Origin: Sarcophilus harrisii
Lineage: Eukaryota; Chordata; Mammalia; Dasyuromorphia; Dasyuridae
Length of the DNA stretch: 64,000 bases
Reading direction: 5' to 3'
Assembly: GCF_902635505.1 (NCBI RefSeq)
Contig: NC_045428.1
Span: 151,973,641 to 152,037,640 of the forward strand
The stretch's first letter is position 1. Each line of letters begins with the position of its first letter. The notes under the pieces are model-generated. The model made no database searches, was not told the DNA's origin, and saw only the letters and a list, made by a program, of their open reading frames with translations. Positions 23,601 to 34,549 of the stretch are shown piece after piece. The position numbers and the translations under genes were made by a program.

Positions 23601-26600
23601 GGTTGTATATCCAATATAAACTCATGTGGCATGTAGTATTAGACATTAGTCTAATCCTAATGGCCTCAACTATTTGAAGAATTGTCATATACAAGGGAGA
23701 TTAGAATTATTCTGTTTGATCCTAGAAGGAAAAACCAGGAGCAATGGGGTAGAAGCATCCAAGAGGCAAATTTAGATGTTTTCCAAGAGGAAAACAAACA
23801 AACGAGAAAATTTCCTATTAGAACTGTCCAAAAGAGAAATGGGCTGTTTTAGGAGTGAGAGAGATTCCCATCACCCACGGGAAACCTTCAAGTCTAGAGG
23901 TTGGATCATTCCTTGTACATGATTACTTCTATATGATTTTTTTTCCTTCTTGTCTTCTAAATTCTGTACTCTATTGTTTTTTTTTTAATTTAACATTGAG
24001 TCCTGATATATGATCTAATTACATTCCTTGCCTTTTTTTAAAGTTTCTTTTCTCTTTTGTGCCATTTCAGAGTTTCTTGTCAATCCTTTATGATATCAGA
24101 GGGATGTATAGAATTCTTTTATTGGTTCAAGTTTTCTTTCCAGCATGATACTTTAATACTTGTTTGTTGTTTTCTGACCTGTGTTTTAGTTTTTACTCTT
24201 TCTTTCTTTTGTCTTTATGAACACCTCTGTTGCTTTGTATGCTTGTGAGAAAGGTTTTTACTCAGTTTTCTAATCTATAGTTTACAATTCCACTCACTTA
24301 TCATGATTTTTCCTTTGGCTCCTCCTCTTCTACTAGAGATGCATCAACCCCAGGGACTGGGCATCCTCAGCCTCCTTGAATAGGGTTTGTGAGGACCTGG
24401 TTAGCATCCCTAGCCAAACTAAATTTTTGAGGGAGATTTCTGTCCTAGCTATGGTTCCAGTCCCCTTTCTCTAGGCACAGAAGCTCTTTCTGCATGCATT
24501 TTATGTTGCTTGCACTCCATGTCTTCTTTAGCGGGGAGAGGTTTGTGGAAAACAAACAAGATCTAATCATTTCTATTTTAATGCTAGTATGGTCTTGGTC
24601 TTGGTCAGCTAGTGGGCACAATGGATAGAACACTGGTCCTGGGGTCAGAAAGACTCATCTTTATAAGTTCAAATCTAGCCACAAATCCTTACCAGCTGTA
24701 TGATGCTGAACAAGTACCTTCATTTCCTCATTTTAAAAATGAATGGAAGAAGGAAATGGCAAACCATTCCAGTATCTCTGTCAAGAAGACCCTAAATGGA
24801 ATTATGAAGATTTGGACATGACAGAAATAACTGAACAACATTCACAGCAATGGAAAGAAATACTGAATCCCAGGATAGAAGATGTGTTGAAATCCTGTAA
24901 TTCTCTTCCCCATGTTATTCACTGCCCTTTCCCTCTTCCCCTGCAAAGCTCTCCAAAAAGTCTTTCATGCTTCATGCATCCCAAGTTAAGACCTTCTGGG
25001 TTACAATATCTCTAATATTCTTTCCAACTCTAAAGCAATGTTCTGCTTATTAATCTTACTAAAGTCAATTGAAGTAATGATAAGCACCATTTCTTTAAAA
25101 CTTGATTTAATTGAAGTAAAATATGAGAATCAAATGATGGCTAATTGAAAAAAAGAGAAAGCATTGAGTGTGTTTCATATGCTACTTGAAAAACCAGCCT
25201 CTGGATTAAAGACAAGCATAATCCTTAGTTCCATACTCTCTTCATTTATCTCAACTGAACTATTGGCTTCTTTACAAGTGACCAAATCATATTTGGAAAG
25301 GGTTGGATTTGAAGTCAGAGGATCTGGGTTCAAATCCTGTATCTGTCATCTGTGTGATGTTGGCCAAGTCACTTAAACTCAGTGGACCTCAGATTACTCG
25401 GGTATGAAATGTGGAGATTGTACGGGATGACCTTAAAAAAATCCCTTCTATTTCTCAATGAATTAATAAGCCTCTTTATAGTTGACTATATGGGAAGGTT
25501 GATGGCCCCAAAGAAAATAAGGAGATCATGGCCCCAAATGTTATCTTTGTTGTTCAATAGTGTCAGTCATGTTTGACTCTATTTGGATTTTCTTGCCAAA
25601 GATACTAGAATCGTTCACCATTTCCTTCTCTGGTTCATTTTATAGATGAGGAAACTGAGGTAAACAGAGCTAAGTGACTTGGCCAGGGTCACACATCTAG
25701 CAGGTATCTGAGGCCAGATTTGAAATCAGAAAAATGAGTCTTCTTGACCCTAAATTCTATTTACTGTCACCTATATTATGAACACCCATATGCAATTGTG
25801 ATTATGACTGGGTCTGGCAAGGGGACATGTTTTTGGTTAGGGCTCCCTTTTCATGTTTCTTAAAACATATCCTAGAGAGAACTAACAACTCTGCCAATTT
25901 ATAGTGTTTATTTATACCATTTTTATGACTGATTGTGTCACATACAAAAGAAGAAATATACATTATTTATGTCCAAATACTGTCTCTATTCATCATTAGT
26001 TATCACTTGAGGAAAAATGACCCAATCAAAACTGAATTGTTAATCATTGAGTCTAATATCCATGCCAGGGTGATTTTTCAAATTAAAGTGAGAAATTAGA
26101 AGAAATTACTCAGTCATGTCCCTGAGGGGAACAGATTTAACATATCTGATTGAATTCTGCGTGATACTCCATAGCATATTCTCATGTGCTTACTCATGGA
26201 AGATGGCAATTTATTCCAGGTGAGTAGATTTCATTCTCAATGAATGTTGAGATTTATTCATTCTACTACTAGCATACTTTGAGAGTTAAGAAAGTTGAAG
26301 GTGATTAATTTTTGGTATGGATAGACAAGGCTATACTAGTGATGGGTAGGTTTCTCATTGGAGGGATTCTATCACTTGCATGATCCCTTTTCATAATCCA
26401 TAACATTGCATAAGTGAGTTCAAATTTGGGGGTTAATATTTATTGCACCTAAAAGAAAAGAAAAGAAAGTAATATTAGGTAAGATTATCTTCAGTATCTT
26501 TCTGTTACTTTACAATTTCCCATTTGATTCCTAATCAGTTTATAAAATTGCAGATATATTTTCTTTTTATGGAGGAAAAATTATATTTAACATCAATTTG

Positions 26601-26975
26601 ATAAAACTCTGTCTCTTGTTATTTTACTTTTAGGAGAAAATGGAGAAAATGAAGACCAGCAAGTGGTCTCAGAGATCATGGCAAGATGTTTTTTTCCATC
26701 ACTGATAACAACTACTTCCTGGGAAGGTTTTCATTTTGCTGGACATGAGATAAAAATTACAGAAGCCACTGATTGCTATGGTGCTGTTGTTTGGCCCTCG
26801 GTATTATTTTCAATATTTTAGTCATTTTTCAGGAAAGAGTTATGAATATAATATTTCTTCCCAGTTGCATGTAAAAATTTTTTTAACATTAAAAAAAAAC
26901 TTTGAGCTCCTAATTCTCTCCCTTTCTCCCTCCTGTCTCCTTTTTGTAAGTTGATAAACAATTTGATATAGGTTT

Positions 26976-27021
<46 letters not shown>

Positions 27022-30000
27022 AATATATATATGTAAATATACAATCATGTGAAACATTTTCATATTAGTAATGTTATGAAAGAAAACACAGACCAAAAAA
27101 CTGAAAAAATAATATGCTTCAATCTGTATGCAGACTCTATCAGATTAAAAAGAGAAATTTCTTATTATTTAGTAGAACATCCGGTAGAAGATAGTGGTTA
27201 CCATGATTCCTTGCATCATTTTAGTAACAGAAACAATACTAAAGAACAGATATTTCACAACTGGGAAATTGCTTTTATCAGTCCCATTTCTGGTTTTGCA
27301 AGATTATTGGCTTTGAGTTGAAGATCTGGCAAAAATCACTGTTTAGATATTTAGTTTTTCATGACTCCAGGTGTTGGTAGAAAATTAAAACTCCTCCTTT
27401 CATACTAAAGTAGTTATATTTATGTCAAGTAACTAAAATTAAATTCCTTTCCAGCCTTGTTACTAACAGTCTGTTAAAAAGACATCATACCTTCAAGATA
27501 ATGATTTTGGGGACAGTCACTAATCTTTCTCCCTGTAAAAATTCACCAATAATAATTCCTTATTCTTATCCTAAGGAGCCCTGTTTGTAAAAGTTATTAT
27601 ATTTTTTCTCTCTTCCTCTCTCTCCACACCCCTGCCTTTGAGACCTGATTGAACCTAAATGACTGAACTTCAGGCTTTTAGAATATTCCATGTTTTTGTT
27701 CATAGTTTTACTTAAGGTGATTGGTTGATTTCATTGGAATATTTTTCTTTTCTGTTGACATTCTTCTGAAGTGTTGCATATATGCTTGGGTAGAGAGAAC
27801 ATGCAAAGTATATTTTCTAGGTTAATAAAAGGAGAAATTTCATTTTCAGTTATGATTTGGTAGCACAATATTTTCTTTTTTCACTCCTTCACAGGCTCTT
27901 GTTCTCTGTCACTTTCTGGAAACAAATTCAAAGCAGTATGATCTGACTGACAAAAATGTAATTGAAATTGGAGCTGGGACAGGACTAGTCTCAATAGTAG
28001 CAAGTTTACTTGGTAAGTTTGGTACTTTTGATTGGCTGGAGTTAAGGGCTCTAAAGGAAAATAATATCAGTGGCTATCATTATCTGATGAAATATATTGT
28101 ACACCTATTTTTATCTTTTCAATAGACTTCATCAGGAAGCTCTACCAACTTAAAAGTTAATTGATGGTTCCTTCAGAATGTTTTGTGAAGGTATGGTTAT
28201 ATGCCATCTCATACTAAGTCATAAAAATCATAAACCAACAGTGAGTGGGCAGCACCCCCTAAAAATCTGACAAGAAGAAGGATGGGAAAGGCATAATTTA
28301 CATCTATTAATGATTCTAAGATGATGACTGGTACCCAAATTCTCATGCCTTCCGCATAGCTGCACATTCCTTTTTGGGGACTGAATTCTTTCTCCTTTCT
28401 GAAGGAACACCTATTTCAATAGCCACACAGAAAGGTTGAGAAATGGGCATTTTCTTCTCAAAATTTGCTTCTATTTCTAGGTATTTGTGCCTGGAATTAT
28501 TTCTTTTGTTCATTTTCATTCTACCTTTACCAGTACTCTGTTCTGTTGATTCTTCTTTCTTTCTTTCTTTTTTTTTTTTTACTCTCGCTGTGTATGATAT
28601 AGACAAGCCTGTCTATTTCAATTTTTCTCTTAAAATTAATTTTGGTTATCTTAAGTCACTCTTATTCTTTAATGCATAGGTACTGTCTTGATTTTGGTGA
28701 TCTTCTAAGTACACACCTGGTACTATCAGACCTCAAGAGAGCCCCAGATTTTAACAATTTGTACCTTTCCATAAATGACATTCTAAAAGTCACAATCAAC
28801 ACCAAAGAATGTAGTATATACTAAAATTTTTTGCGCAAAGCTGAATCTCTACTTGACATAGGTAGAAATAATTGAAATATCTAATGTTTATATATTGCAT
28901 TAAGGTTTACAAAATGCTTTACATATATTCTCTCTTTTAATCCATACAACAATTTTGTGAAGTAGCTGCTATTATAATCTCAATTTTACAGATGAGGAAA
29001 CTTCAGCTGAGAAAAATAAGGTGACTTGCCTAAGATTATGCAGCTAGTAAGTGAAAATAATTCAACTCAGGTCTTCCACCATTCTGTCCACTCTCCCAGC
29101 CTAAGGTTTGATTTATGCCCATAAATTACTAACTTTTGGGATAGGGGTCATAAATTGAATGTCTACTTTTTTTTTGTGATAAAATTGGTAGTTAAAAACA
29201 AAATATGGATCCCCTATATATGCTGGTTTGAATTCATTTTGGTAAGATTTGGTAGTCTTTGCTTAGATAGTCTGTTAATTGGCAAAGAATCTGCTTCCCT
29301 GTGACTGCTGGTTTCCAAGGAAAAGGAATTGCCATTCATTTTTTATACCAGGATGCTTTTCCCTAACTAAGAGTAGACACATAAAAAGAACATAGGCAAA
29401 TGGTATTTATTTTTTAGTATGTCTTTAGTGATATGGAAGTCTTTTGAATTGTCAAATAGCTACTTGAATATTTATTTCATGCATGGGCTTTCATTTCAGT
29501 GTATGTTTTTGGAGTAGTTGATCCTTTGGAAAGTAATAGCTATTGTGTCAATGTGGTCTTTCTGAATGTTTGTGGGTATGATTTTTTTTACCATTTTACT
29601 CCATGCTGAAAGGGTAACTTTCACTTTTGTTCCTTTGTGTTAAATAGGTGCTCGAGTGATTGCTACAGACCTGCCCAATTTACTTGGAAACCTTCAATAT
29701 AATGTTTCCCGAAACACCAAAATGAAATGCAAACATCAGCCTGAGGTGAAAGAGTTATCTTGGGGGATAGATTTAGAGAAAAATTTCCCCAGGTCTTCAA
29801 ACCATTTTGACTATATCCTAGCCACAGATGTTGTATATTCTCATCCCTTCCTGGATGAGCTCCTTACCACCTTTGACCACCTGTGTAAAGACACCACCAT
29901 TATCCTCTGGGTAATGAAATTTAGGTTAGATAAGGAAAACAAATTTGTGGATAGATTTCAGGAATTGTTTGAGATGGAAGAAATTTCTAATTTCCCTAGT

Positions 30001-30042
30001 TTGAACATCAAATTGTATAAAGCAATGAAGAAAAAAAGGTAG
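11548..30042 (+). CDS. METTL21E: METTL21E protein-lysine methyltransferase, complete 4-exon CDS (join 11548-11614, 26634-26800, 27895-28012, 29648-30042)
   Basis: The joined exons (67+167+118+395 nt) give 248 codons plus stop with no internal stop, and every junction is GT-AG in a consistent phase. Family: class I seven-beta-strand S-adenosylmethionine methyltransferases, Methyltransf_16/METTL21 group, which trimethylate lysines of chaperone-type proteins. Motifs: AVVWP at 73-77, the SAM motif I EIGAGTGL at 102-109, the post-I acidic residue in ATDLP at 123-127, and the group signature DVVY at 178-181. The length is close to the 240-265 residues usual for METTL21C/E. The sequence matches my memory of rodent METTL21E more closely than METTL21C, for example FFPSLITT.SWEGFHF near residue 40 and ILWVMKFRL..ENKFVDRF in the last third. 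Rodent METTL21E is skeletal-muscle enriched and linked to VCP/proteasome control. That role is family knowledge, not visible here. Human has only the pseudogene METTL21EP beside ERCC5. Non-coding 5' exons were not identified. Confidence 0.93.
11935..12180 (-). mobile_element. MIR-core SINE with long tail
   Basis: GCTTTACAAATATTATCTCATT, then TCATACAGCTACTAGGTATC, GCCAGATTTGAACTTGGG and ATCCACTGAGCCACCAAGCT. Followed to about 12330 by an old CACTGTGCTA-type mammalian repeat. Confidence 0.7.
12612..13090 (-). mobile_element. L1 3' UTR and ORF2 end fragment
   Basis: TTTATAAAGCATATGCATGG, CCTCCCCTAGCTGGCAGGTA and GTTGAAGAGAGCCACGTCCA match the family of the 42.4-kb L1. Confidence 0.8.
13130..13745 (+). 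repeat. Old interspersed repeat, L2/L3-like
   Basis: GATGGTGGAATTT-type purine-rich text, with AGCAACAGAGAGATCAAGAA and GGGCAGAACCTTAGGGAACC, resembles copies at 51120-51700, 52190-52530 and 54890-55220. Family label is uncertain. Confidence 0.4.
14612..14830 (+). repeat. MIR-like SINE
   Basis: GAACCTCAGTTTCCTCATTTG, GAGGTGGACTAGATAGCCTG and TTTTCAGTTCTAGATCT. Confidence 0.6.
15059..15202. repeat. 144-bp stem-loop with 18-bp terminal inverted repeats
   Basis: CATGTCAATATTCAACTT at 15059-15076 is exactly inverted at 15185-15202. A second, imperfect pair inside (GCCTTAGTTAGGAGG against CCTCTAACTAGGGC) extends the fold. It could be a decayed MITE-like element. Confidence 0.6.
15545..16030 (-). 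mobile_element. L1 fragment, old subfamily
   Basis: The reverse of an L1 3' end: CAACTATTGAAAAAAACAG, TCTTTCAAAGTTATTTGTC, TTTCACTTTGCATCAGTTC and AGCCATTCTCTGATTAATGG. It contains a TGTG/TATG run. Confidence 0.7.
16890..17090 (+). repeat. MAR1-like SINE
   Basis: GGGCAAGTCACTTTATCTCTC plus the tail block CTGATCTGCATTTGTAGAGG. Confidence 0.65.
17270..17498 (+). mobile_element. Marsupial SINE (WALLSI/Ther2-like), copy 1
   Basis: TCTCCCATTTCATTTAGGGC, ACCCAGATGGCTCTGGAG, CATGTCATGGCATCACCTCC and the tail AAAAATGAAGGATAAACAAC. A second copy at 18285-18460 is about 80% alike. Confidence 0.75.
17533..17869. repeat. Polypyrimidine tract (TTCCC/CTTTCC)n
   Basis: About 340 bases, nearly all C/T on the + strand with few interruptions. 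Open frames across it on both strands are compositional. Confidence 0.98.
18285..18460 (+). mobile_element. Marsupial SINE (WALLSI/Ther2-like), copy 2
   Basis: TCTCCCATTTCATCCAGGAT, GTATCCAGATGGCTCTGGAG, GAATGTCATGGCATCATGG. Confidence 0.75.
18700..18912 (+). mobile_element. SINE (WSINE type)
   Basis: GAGTTCAAATCTGGCCTTGG, GGGCAAGTCACTTAACAC, AAATGGCAAACCACTGCA and the end GACTGAACAACA. Confidence 0.75.
21940..22065 (-). repeat. MIR-like SINE fragment
   Basis: TTAAACGACTTGACCAGAGTC and CAGACTTCCAGGTCATC. An old repeat with CCAGAAGCTCATTCTAGTAGGGG follows to about 22440. Confidence 0.45.
22505..23690 (-). mobile_element. L1 ORF2 3' half and 3' UTR, decayed
   Basis: It starts at an old tail (TTTTAACAAAACTTTTATTTC), passes the TTCTCACTGCATATTGCATTAG block at about 22838, and continues through GGCTGGATGTAAGGTGAAACC and GTTTTGATGTGCAATTCCCT into ORF2 text on the minus strand. 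No long frame remains. Confidence 0.75.
24608..24842 (+). mobile_element. SINE (WSINE type), full length
   Basis: GGGCACAATGGATAGAACAC, AAGTTCAAATCTAGCCACA, GGAAATGGCAAACCATTCC and the end ACAGAAATAACTGAACAACA. Small open frames here are SINE-derived. Confidence 0.85.
25290..25455 (+). repeat. MIR-like SINE
   Basis: TTTGAAGTCAGAGGATCTGG, GTTCAAATCCTG and GGCCAAGTCACTTAAACTC. Confidence 0.65.
25542..25770 (-). mobile_element. SINE (WSINE/WALLSI type)
   Basis: It starts TTGTTGTTCAATAGTGTCAG, then GATGAGGAAACTGAGGTAAA, AGTGACTTGGCCAGGGTCAC and GAGGCCAGATTTGAAATCAG. Confidence 0.8.
26634..26800 (+). CDS. METTL21E: METTL21E coding exon 2
   Basis: The acceptor TTTTACTTTTAG ends at 26633 and the donor GTATTA starts at 26801. 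It completes codon 23 and ends in phase 0 at residue 78. It encodes an acidic linker (ENGENEDQ) and then the start of the catalytic fold, FFPSLITTTSWEGFHF, ending CYGAVVWPS, the conserved tryptophan segment preceding the first helix of the SAM fold. Confidence 0.95.
26872..27150 (-). mobile_element. L1 3' UTR fragment in METTL21E intron 2
   Basis: CTAATTCTCTCCCTTTCTCC, CATGTGAAACATTTTCATATTAG and CAATCTGTATGCAGACTCTATC match the L1s at 31.1 and 51.8 kb. A (TA)n run at 26979-27019 is embedded. Confidence 0.75.
27895..28012 (+). CDS. METTL21E: METTL21E coding exon 3 (SAM motif I)
   Basis: The acceptor TTTTTTCACTCCTTCACAG ends at 27894 and the donor GTAAGT starts at 28013. It encodes residues 79-117 including VIEIGAGTGLVSIVA, the glycine-rich SAM-binding loop. 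It ends one base into the codon for Gly118. Confidence 0.95.
28880..29090 (-). repeat. MIR-like SINE in METTL21E intron 3
   Basis: GGTTTACAAAATGCTTTACA, TTTTACAGATGAGGAAACTT and GTGACTTGCCTAAGATTATG. Confidence 0.65.
29648..30042 (+). CDS. METTL21E: METTL21E coding exon 4 and stop
   Basis: The acceptor TTGTGTTAAATAG ends at 29647. It encodes residues 118-248: GARVIATDLP, the LGNLQYN helix, the DYILATDVVY catalytic-group motif, and the C-terminal strand region ending YKAMKKKR before TAG at 30040-30042. The frame is also open on its own from a GTG at codon 121, but it is an exon, not a separate gene. No AATAAA was found between the stop and the L1 at 31085. An ATTAAA variant is at 30514-30519, inside an L2-like stretch. 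Confidence 0.95.
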
Positions 30043-30159
30043 GAGAGCCCAGATAAGGATCTGAAGATGCTGCCAATGTATATTCAAGTAGAGAAGGGAA
30101 GGGAGCAAAATTCATTTTTCATTTGCCTATAATCTATTCTTCTGCTTCATTTCCTTTCA

Positions 30160-30500
30160 TTTATTTCTAAACACTCTGCAATTTGGCTTCTAACCTCATC
30201 ACTTAATTGAAATTGTTTTCTGCAAAGATTCCAGTGATCTCTGAATTGCCCAATCAAATGGTTTGTTCTCAATCCTGATTCCTGACTTCTCTGAAGCATT
30301 TGCTATCATTGATTACTTTCTCTTGGATGCTTTTTTCTCTAAGTTTTTGTGATATTGCTCTCTCTCCTTCTGTCTGACCTCATATTTATTTGACAGTCTC
30401 CTTTGCTACTTCTTTATCCATGTCATGCCTCCACTAATCATGGGTGTTCTTCCAAACTGTCCTGGGTTGCCCTCTTCTTTTTCTATGTACCAAGATGTCT
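30160..30500 (+). repeat. L2-like LINE fragment
   Basis: CAATCAAATGGTTTGTTCTC, GACTTCTCTGAAGCATTTGC and CTTCCAAACTGTCCTGGGTT follow L2 ORF2 3' order. It lies directly after METTL21E and may be part of its 3' UTR. Confidence 0.5.
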
Positions 30501-31084
30501 TAATCTAGGGCTCATTAAATTATTTAAAGACATTTTGAAAACTTTTTAATATAATTGATATCCTTTTTAATCCTATGTATATTCTATTTCATGCATTTGA
30601 AAACATTATTCTGATAAATGGTCCAAAGGTGTTATCCCTTTCTAAAGGGGTCCAATAATATGGAAAAAAGAAAAGTTTAAGAATTTCTGCTTTTTCACTT
30701 TGTGATTTCAATTCAATAATCATATCTTTTCAGATGGTTTCTGGCTTCCAGAAGGACATACACAGCTCCTTCCAGATTTCCTTAGCTTCCTTAAATACAC
30801 AATTTGAAGTTTTCCTTTTTTAGGAGGTCTTTCCAGTCCCCACTCCTACTCTAGTTATGCATAGCCTTGCCTTTTGAACTGCCTTCATCTACTCTGTTAG
30901 ATGTCTTGCGTGTGCCTAATTATTTACATGTGGTATCCCTCATTACAATGGAAGCTAATTTGAGAGTAGATGTTATGAGGAGGGAAGTCTTTCATGGTAT
31001 TTCCATTGTTGATCACAGTGCCTGGCACACAAAAACCATTTGTTTTTACTTTTCTAATACTATTTTTTCCACTTTTCTATAAAG

Positions 31085-31990
31085 ATAATAGCATTCACTT
31101 TTACAAGATTTTGAGTTCCAAATTTTTCTCCATCCTTTTCTACCATCCACTTTTCCTAAAATGGTAAGAAATTTGATACGAGTTGTATATGTGCAATCAT
31201 GTAAAACATTTCCTGTTAATCTCAGTTGTGAAAGAAAAAACAGACCAAAAGAAAAAAACTCCATAAAAATAAAGTAAGTAAAATAAATAAACTCCAATCT
31301 GCATCCAAAGTCTGTCAGTTCTTTATCTGAATGTGGATAGCCTTTTTCATCACGAGTCCTTTGTAACTATCTTAAATCATTGTGTTGCTGAAAAAAGCTA
31401 AGTCATTCATAGTTGATCATCAAATAATATTGCTGTTACTATGCACAATGTTTTCCTGGTTCCGTTCATTTAATTTTGCATCAATTCATACATGTCTTTC
31501 CTGGTTTTTCTGAAATCTTCCTGCTCATCATTTTTTATTGCACAATAGTATTCTCTTGTATACATAGCACAATTTATTCAGCCACTCCCCAAATGATGGG
31601 TGTCCCTTTGATTTCCAATTTTTTGCCACCACAAAAAAGATCTGCTATAAATATTTTTGGACATGTAAGTCCTTTTACCTTTTTAATGCTATCTTGGGAT
31701 ACAGACCTAGTAGCAGATCAAAGGACATGTACAGTTTGATTGCTCTTTGAGTATAGTTCACAATTGTTCTCCAGAATGGTTGGATTAGTTCACAACACCA
31801 ACAGTGCATTAGTGTCTAAATTTCCCTACTTCCTCTCCAATATTTATCATTTTTCTTTTTTGCTATTAACCAATCTGATAGGTGTGAGGTGGTACCTCAT
31901 AGCTGGTTTAATTTGTATCAAGACTGATTTAGAGCACTTCTTCATATGACCGTAGATACCTTTGATTTCTTTATCTAACAACTATCTGTT
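31085..31990 (-). mobile_element. L1 ORF2 end and 3' UTR
   Basis: AATTTGATACGAGTTGTATATG, CTGAAATCTTCCTGCTCATC, TTCAGCCACTCCCCAAATGA and GATAGGTGTGAGGTGGTACC are the minus strand of L1 ORF2 C-terminus and 3' UTR. Diverged, with no long frame. Confidence 0.8.
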
Positions 31991-31999
31991 CAATCAATT

Positions 32000-32930
32000 G
32001 AGGGACTTTTTCTAAATGGACCTTATGAACATATAGTAAATCATGGTAATGTCACAAAGCAACCTTATGTTAAAACCAGAACTGAAATATCAAACCTGAA
32101 TAATGTTACAGAACCCCTCAAGGAAGTAAAAATTTTGTGAAGGCTGTTGCTATTGATGACACTTTTCAAATGGTATAGATCTGAAGCAAATAACACTATA
32201 CCCAAATATCTCTCCCTAAAGAAAGAATAGTGTATTACTATCTATATGAATATAATCAACTGTGATTATATGCCTATTATTTTAAAGCCATATTTATTGC
32301 AGGCTTATTCCATGGAAGTACAAAATATTCAGCTTTCATTTTAGTAAGGATAATAAATGCTGGGAAGGTAGATTGTCCTTACCCAAATATCCATGCATTA
32401 TTGGAGTTAACCTTATGAATTATCCTTTAACTAGAAAGAAGCTCTAAGTGAAGTCTGTAAGGGAGATAGCTCAATGAGGCAAGCTCTCTTTAACTTTCCG
32501 ATACAAAAACTATGCCTAGAAGAACTGCTTCCTTGGGAGAAGCCATCTCCTAAGGTATATAACTCTTTGTTTTAAATCTATACCATTTTAAAAGATAAAT
32601 ATTGAAGGAAGGGAAATCCAGAACATGTTTTTGAAAACTCATACTGGGTTTGTTTCTTTATTAGATGAAACTTCCTGTTACTGTACTGAATCAGCTGAGT
32701 AAGTCTTTGGATTACAGGGTAGGCATTTTTCTATAATGTCTGGAATGGATCAAGTCTGTAGAATTGACGTTATAAACAAGGGGATTCCTATAAGTCTTTT
32801 GTTAAATAAAGCCAGAAACCAAATTCAAGGAAAAAAATTTATATTATTGAGGGCTGCTGTATGTTAAATACAATTTTTTTTTGTATCATCACAAATACAG
32901 AAATATTTTAAAGGATAGTTTAAAGATATA
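32000..32930. other. Non-coding sequence, nothing recognised
   Basis: No exon, SINE or LINE signature found on either strand. Confidence 0.5.
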
Positions 32931-32932
32931 GG

Positions 32933-33190
32933 GCAGCTAGATGGCATAGGGGATAGAGTGTTGGGTCTGAAGTCAGGAAAACTCTTTCTGAGTTCAAATC
33001 TGTCCTCACACATTATTAGCTGTGTGACCCTGGACAAATCACTTAACCCCGGTTTATCTCAGTTTCCTTATTTGTAAAATGAACCAAAAAAGGAAATCTT
33101 TGCTAAGAAAATCACAGATTTGTCATGAAGAGTTAGACATAATTAAAAATGACCAGACAACAACAAAAACAACAACAGCATCAACAGCAG
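32933..33190 (+). mobile_element. SINE (WSINE type), full length
   Basis: GGGCAGCTAGATGGCATAGG, GAGTTCAAATCTGTCCTCAC, GCTGTGTGACCCTGGACAAA and the tail AATGACCAGACAACAAC. Confidence 0.9.
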
Positions 33191-33949
33191 CAAGATGAAA
33201 CTTAAAGATATAGATGGAAAGATATAGGACTCTAATTCTAATCTCAAATGCCAAGATGTATTTGGTTGAATGTATTTAAAGCTTTTCTATTGAGCAAAGT
33301 CACAGATGTTTTAAATTCGGTGTGAACATGTACTTGTGCCTTAAAGATTAGATTAAAGCATAAGGCAGTTAAGGGCAAAATACAAATAGAATCAAAAATG
33401 AGAATTTTGTGCTTAGTAACAATTAAAATAGTAGCAGGTGGTAACTATTGTTGCAAGGTCTCTTTAGCTCTTCCCTTCTTTGTTAATGCCATAATTGCCA
33501 ACCGATACTTTAGCTTCCCCCATTGTAATTGTTGTATCAACAGCCCACCAATGAGAATGATGGAGGAATATTCTGAGATATCCTCAGATCTAATGTCATG
33601 ATGTGATGTCACGATCTAAAGCAAAGCTTCTTAAACTCCATAGAACGTCATGTAACTGAATGTGGAGATCACAAATTATGATTTATCATCAGCTAAAGTT
33701 TGATTTTTATATTTATTTTATATACCTATATACTTGAGGTTGTATAAAAATTAAAAGGGTCATGAATGGAAAAAAAAAGTTTAAAAAGTCCTGCTCTAAA
33801 GGATACTTCTGGTTAATTAAATATAGAAAGTGGGAAATAGAAGAGATTTCCCCTTCCATCACCAGCTTTTGCCAGTATAGAACTTTTTCTCACTTGGTTG
33901 CAGATAGAAGGAATTAAGATCTTATCTTAGATTCAGAGAGCATCTTTTT

Positions 33950-34545
33950 AAAAATCTTTTTTATTTTAATAGCCTTTTATTTACAGGTTATATGTATGGG
34001 TAACTTTACAGCATTGACAATTGCCAAACCTCTTGTTCCAATTTTTCCCCTTCTTCCCTCTACCCCTTCCCCCAGATGGCAGGATGACCAGTAGATGTTA
34101 AATATATTAAATTATAAATTAGATACACAATAAGTATACATGACCAAATCATTATTTTGCTGTACAAAAAGAATCAGATTCTGAAATATTGTACAATTAG
34201 CCTGTGAAGGAAATCAAAAATGCTGATGGGCAAAAGTATAGGGATTGGGAATTCAATGTAATGGTTCTAAGTCATCTCCCAGAGTTCTTTTGTTGGGTGT
34301 AGCTGGTTCAATTCATTACTGCTCCATTGGAAATGATTTGGTTCATCTCATTGCTGAGGATGGCCAGGTCCATCAGAATTGATCATCATATAGTATTGTT
34401 GTTGAGGTATATAATGATCTCCTGGCCCTGCTCATTTCACTCAGCATCAGTTCATGTAAGTCTCTCCAGGCCTTTCTGAAATCATCCTGTTGGTCATTTC
34501 TTACTGAACAATAATATTCCATATTATTCATATACCACAATTTAG
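33950..34545 (-). mobile_element. L1 3' end, same family as 59-63 kb copies
   Basis: TTTAATAGCCTTTTATTTAC, TACAGCATTGACAATTGCC, CCCCAGATGGCAGGATGACC and ending ATTCATATACCACAATTTA. It reaches only the last part of ORF2. Confidence 0.9.
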
Positions 34546-34549
34546 AGAG

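Larger units (their letters stand above)
11615..26633 (+). other. METTL21E intron 1 (15 kb, repeat-rich)
   Basis: It runs from GTAAAT to TTTTAG. SINEs, L1 and L2-like pieces listed separately fill about half. About 19060-21930 is the largest stretch in which I recognise no repeat or exon. Confidence 0.85.

Noticed and set aside
24743-25015. 90-residue frame
   Set aside because: It begins inside the SINE at 24608-24842 and shows no conserved domain.
29656-30042. A stand-alone 128-residue methyltransferase-like gene
   Set aside because: It lacks SAM motif I, which lies in the upstream exon; the AG acceptor at 29646-29647 and matching phase show it is METTL21E exon 4.
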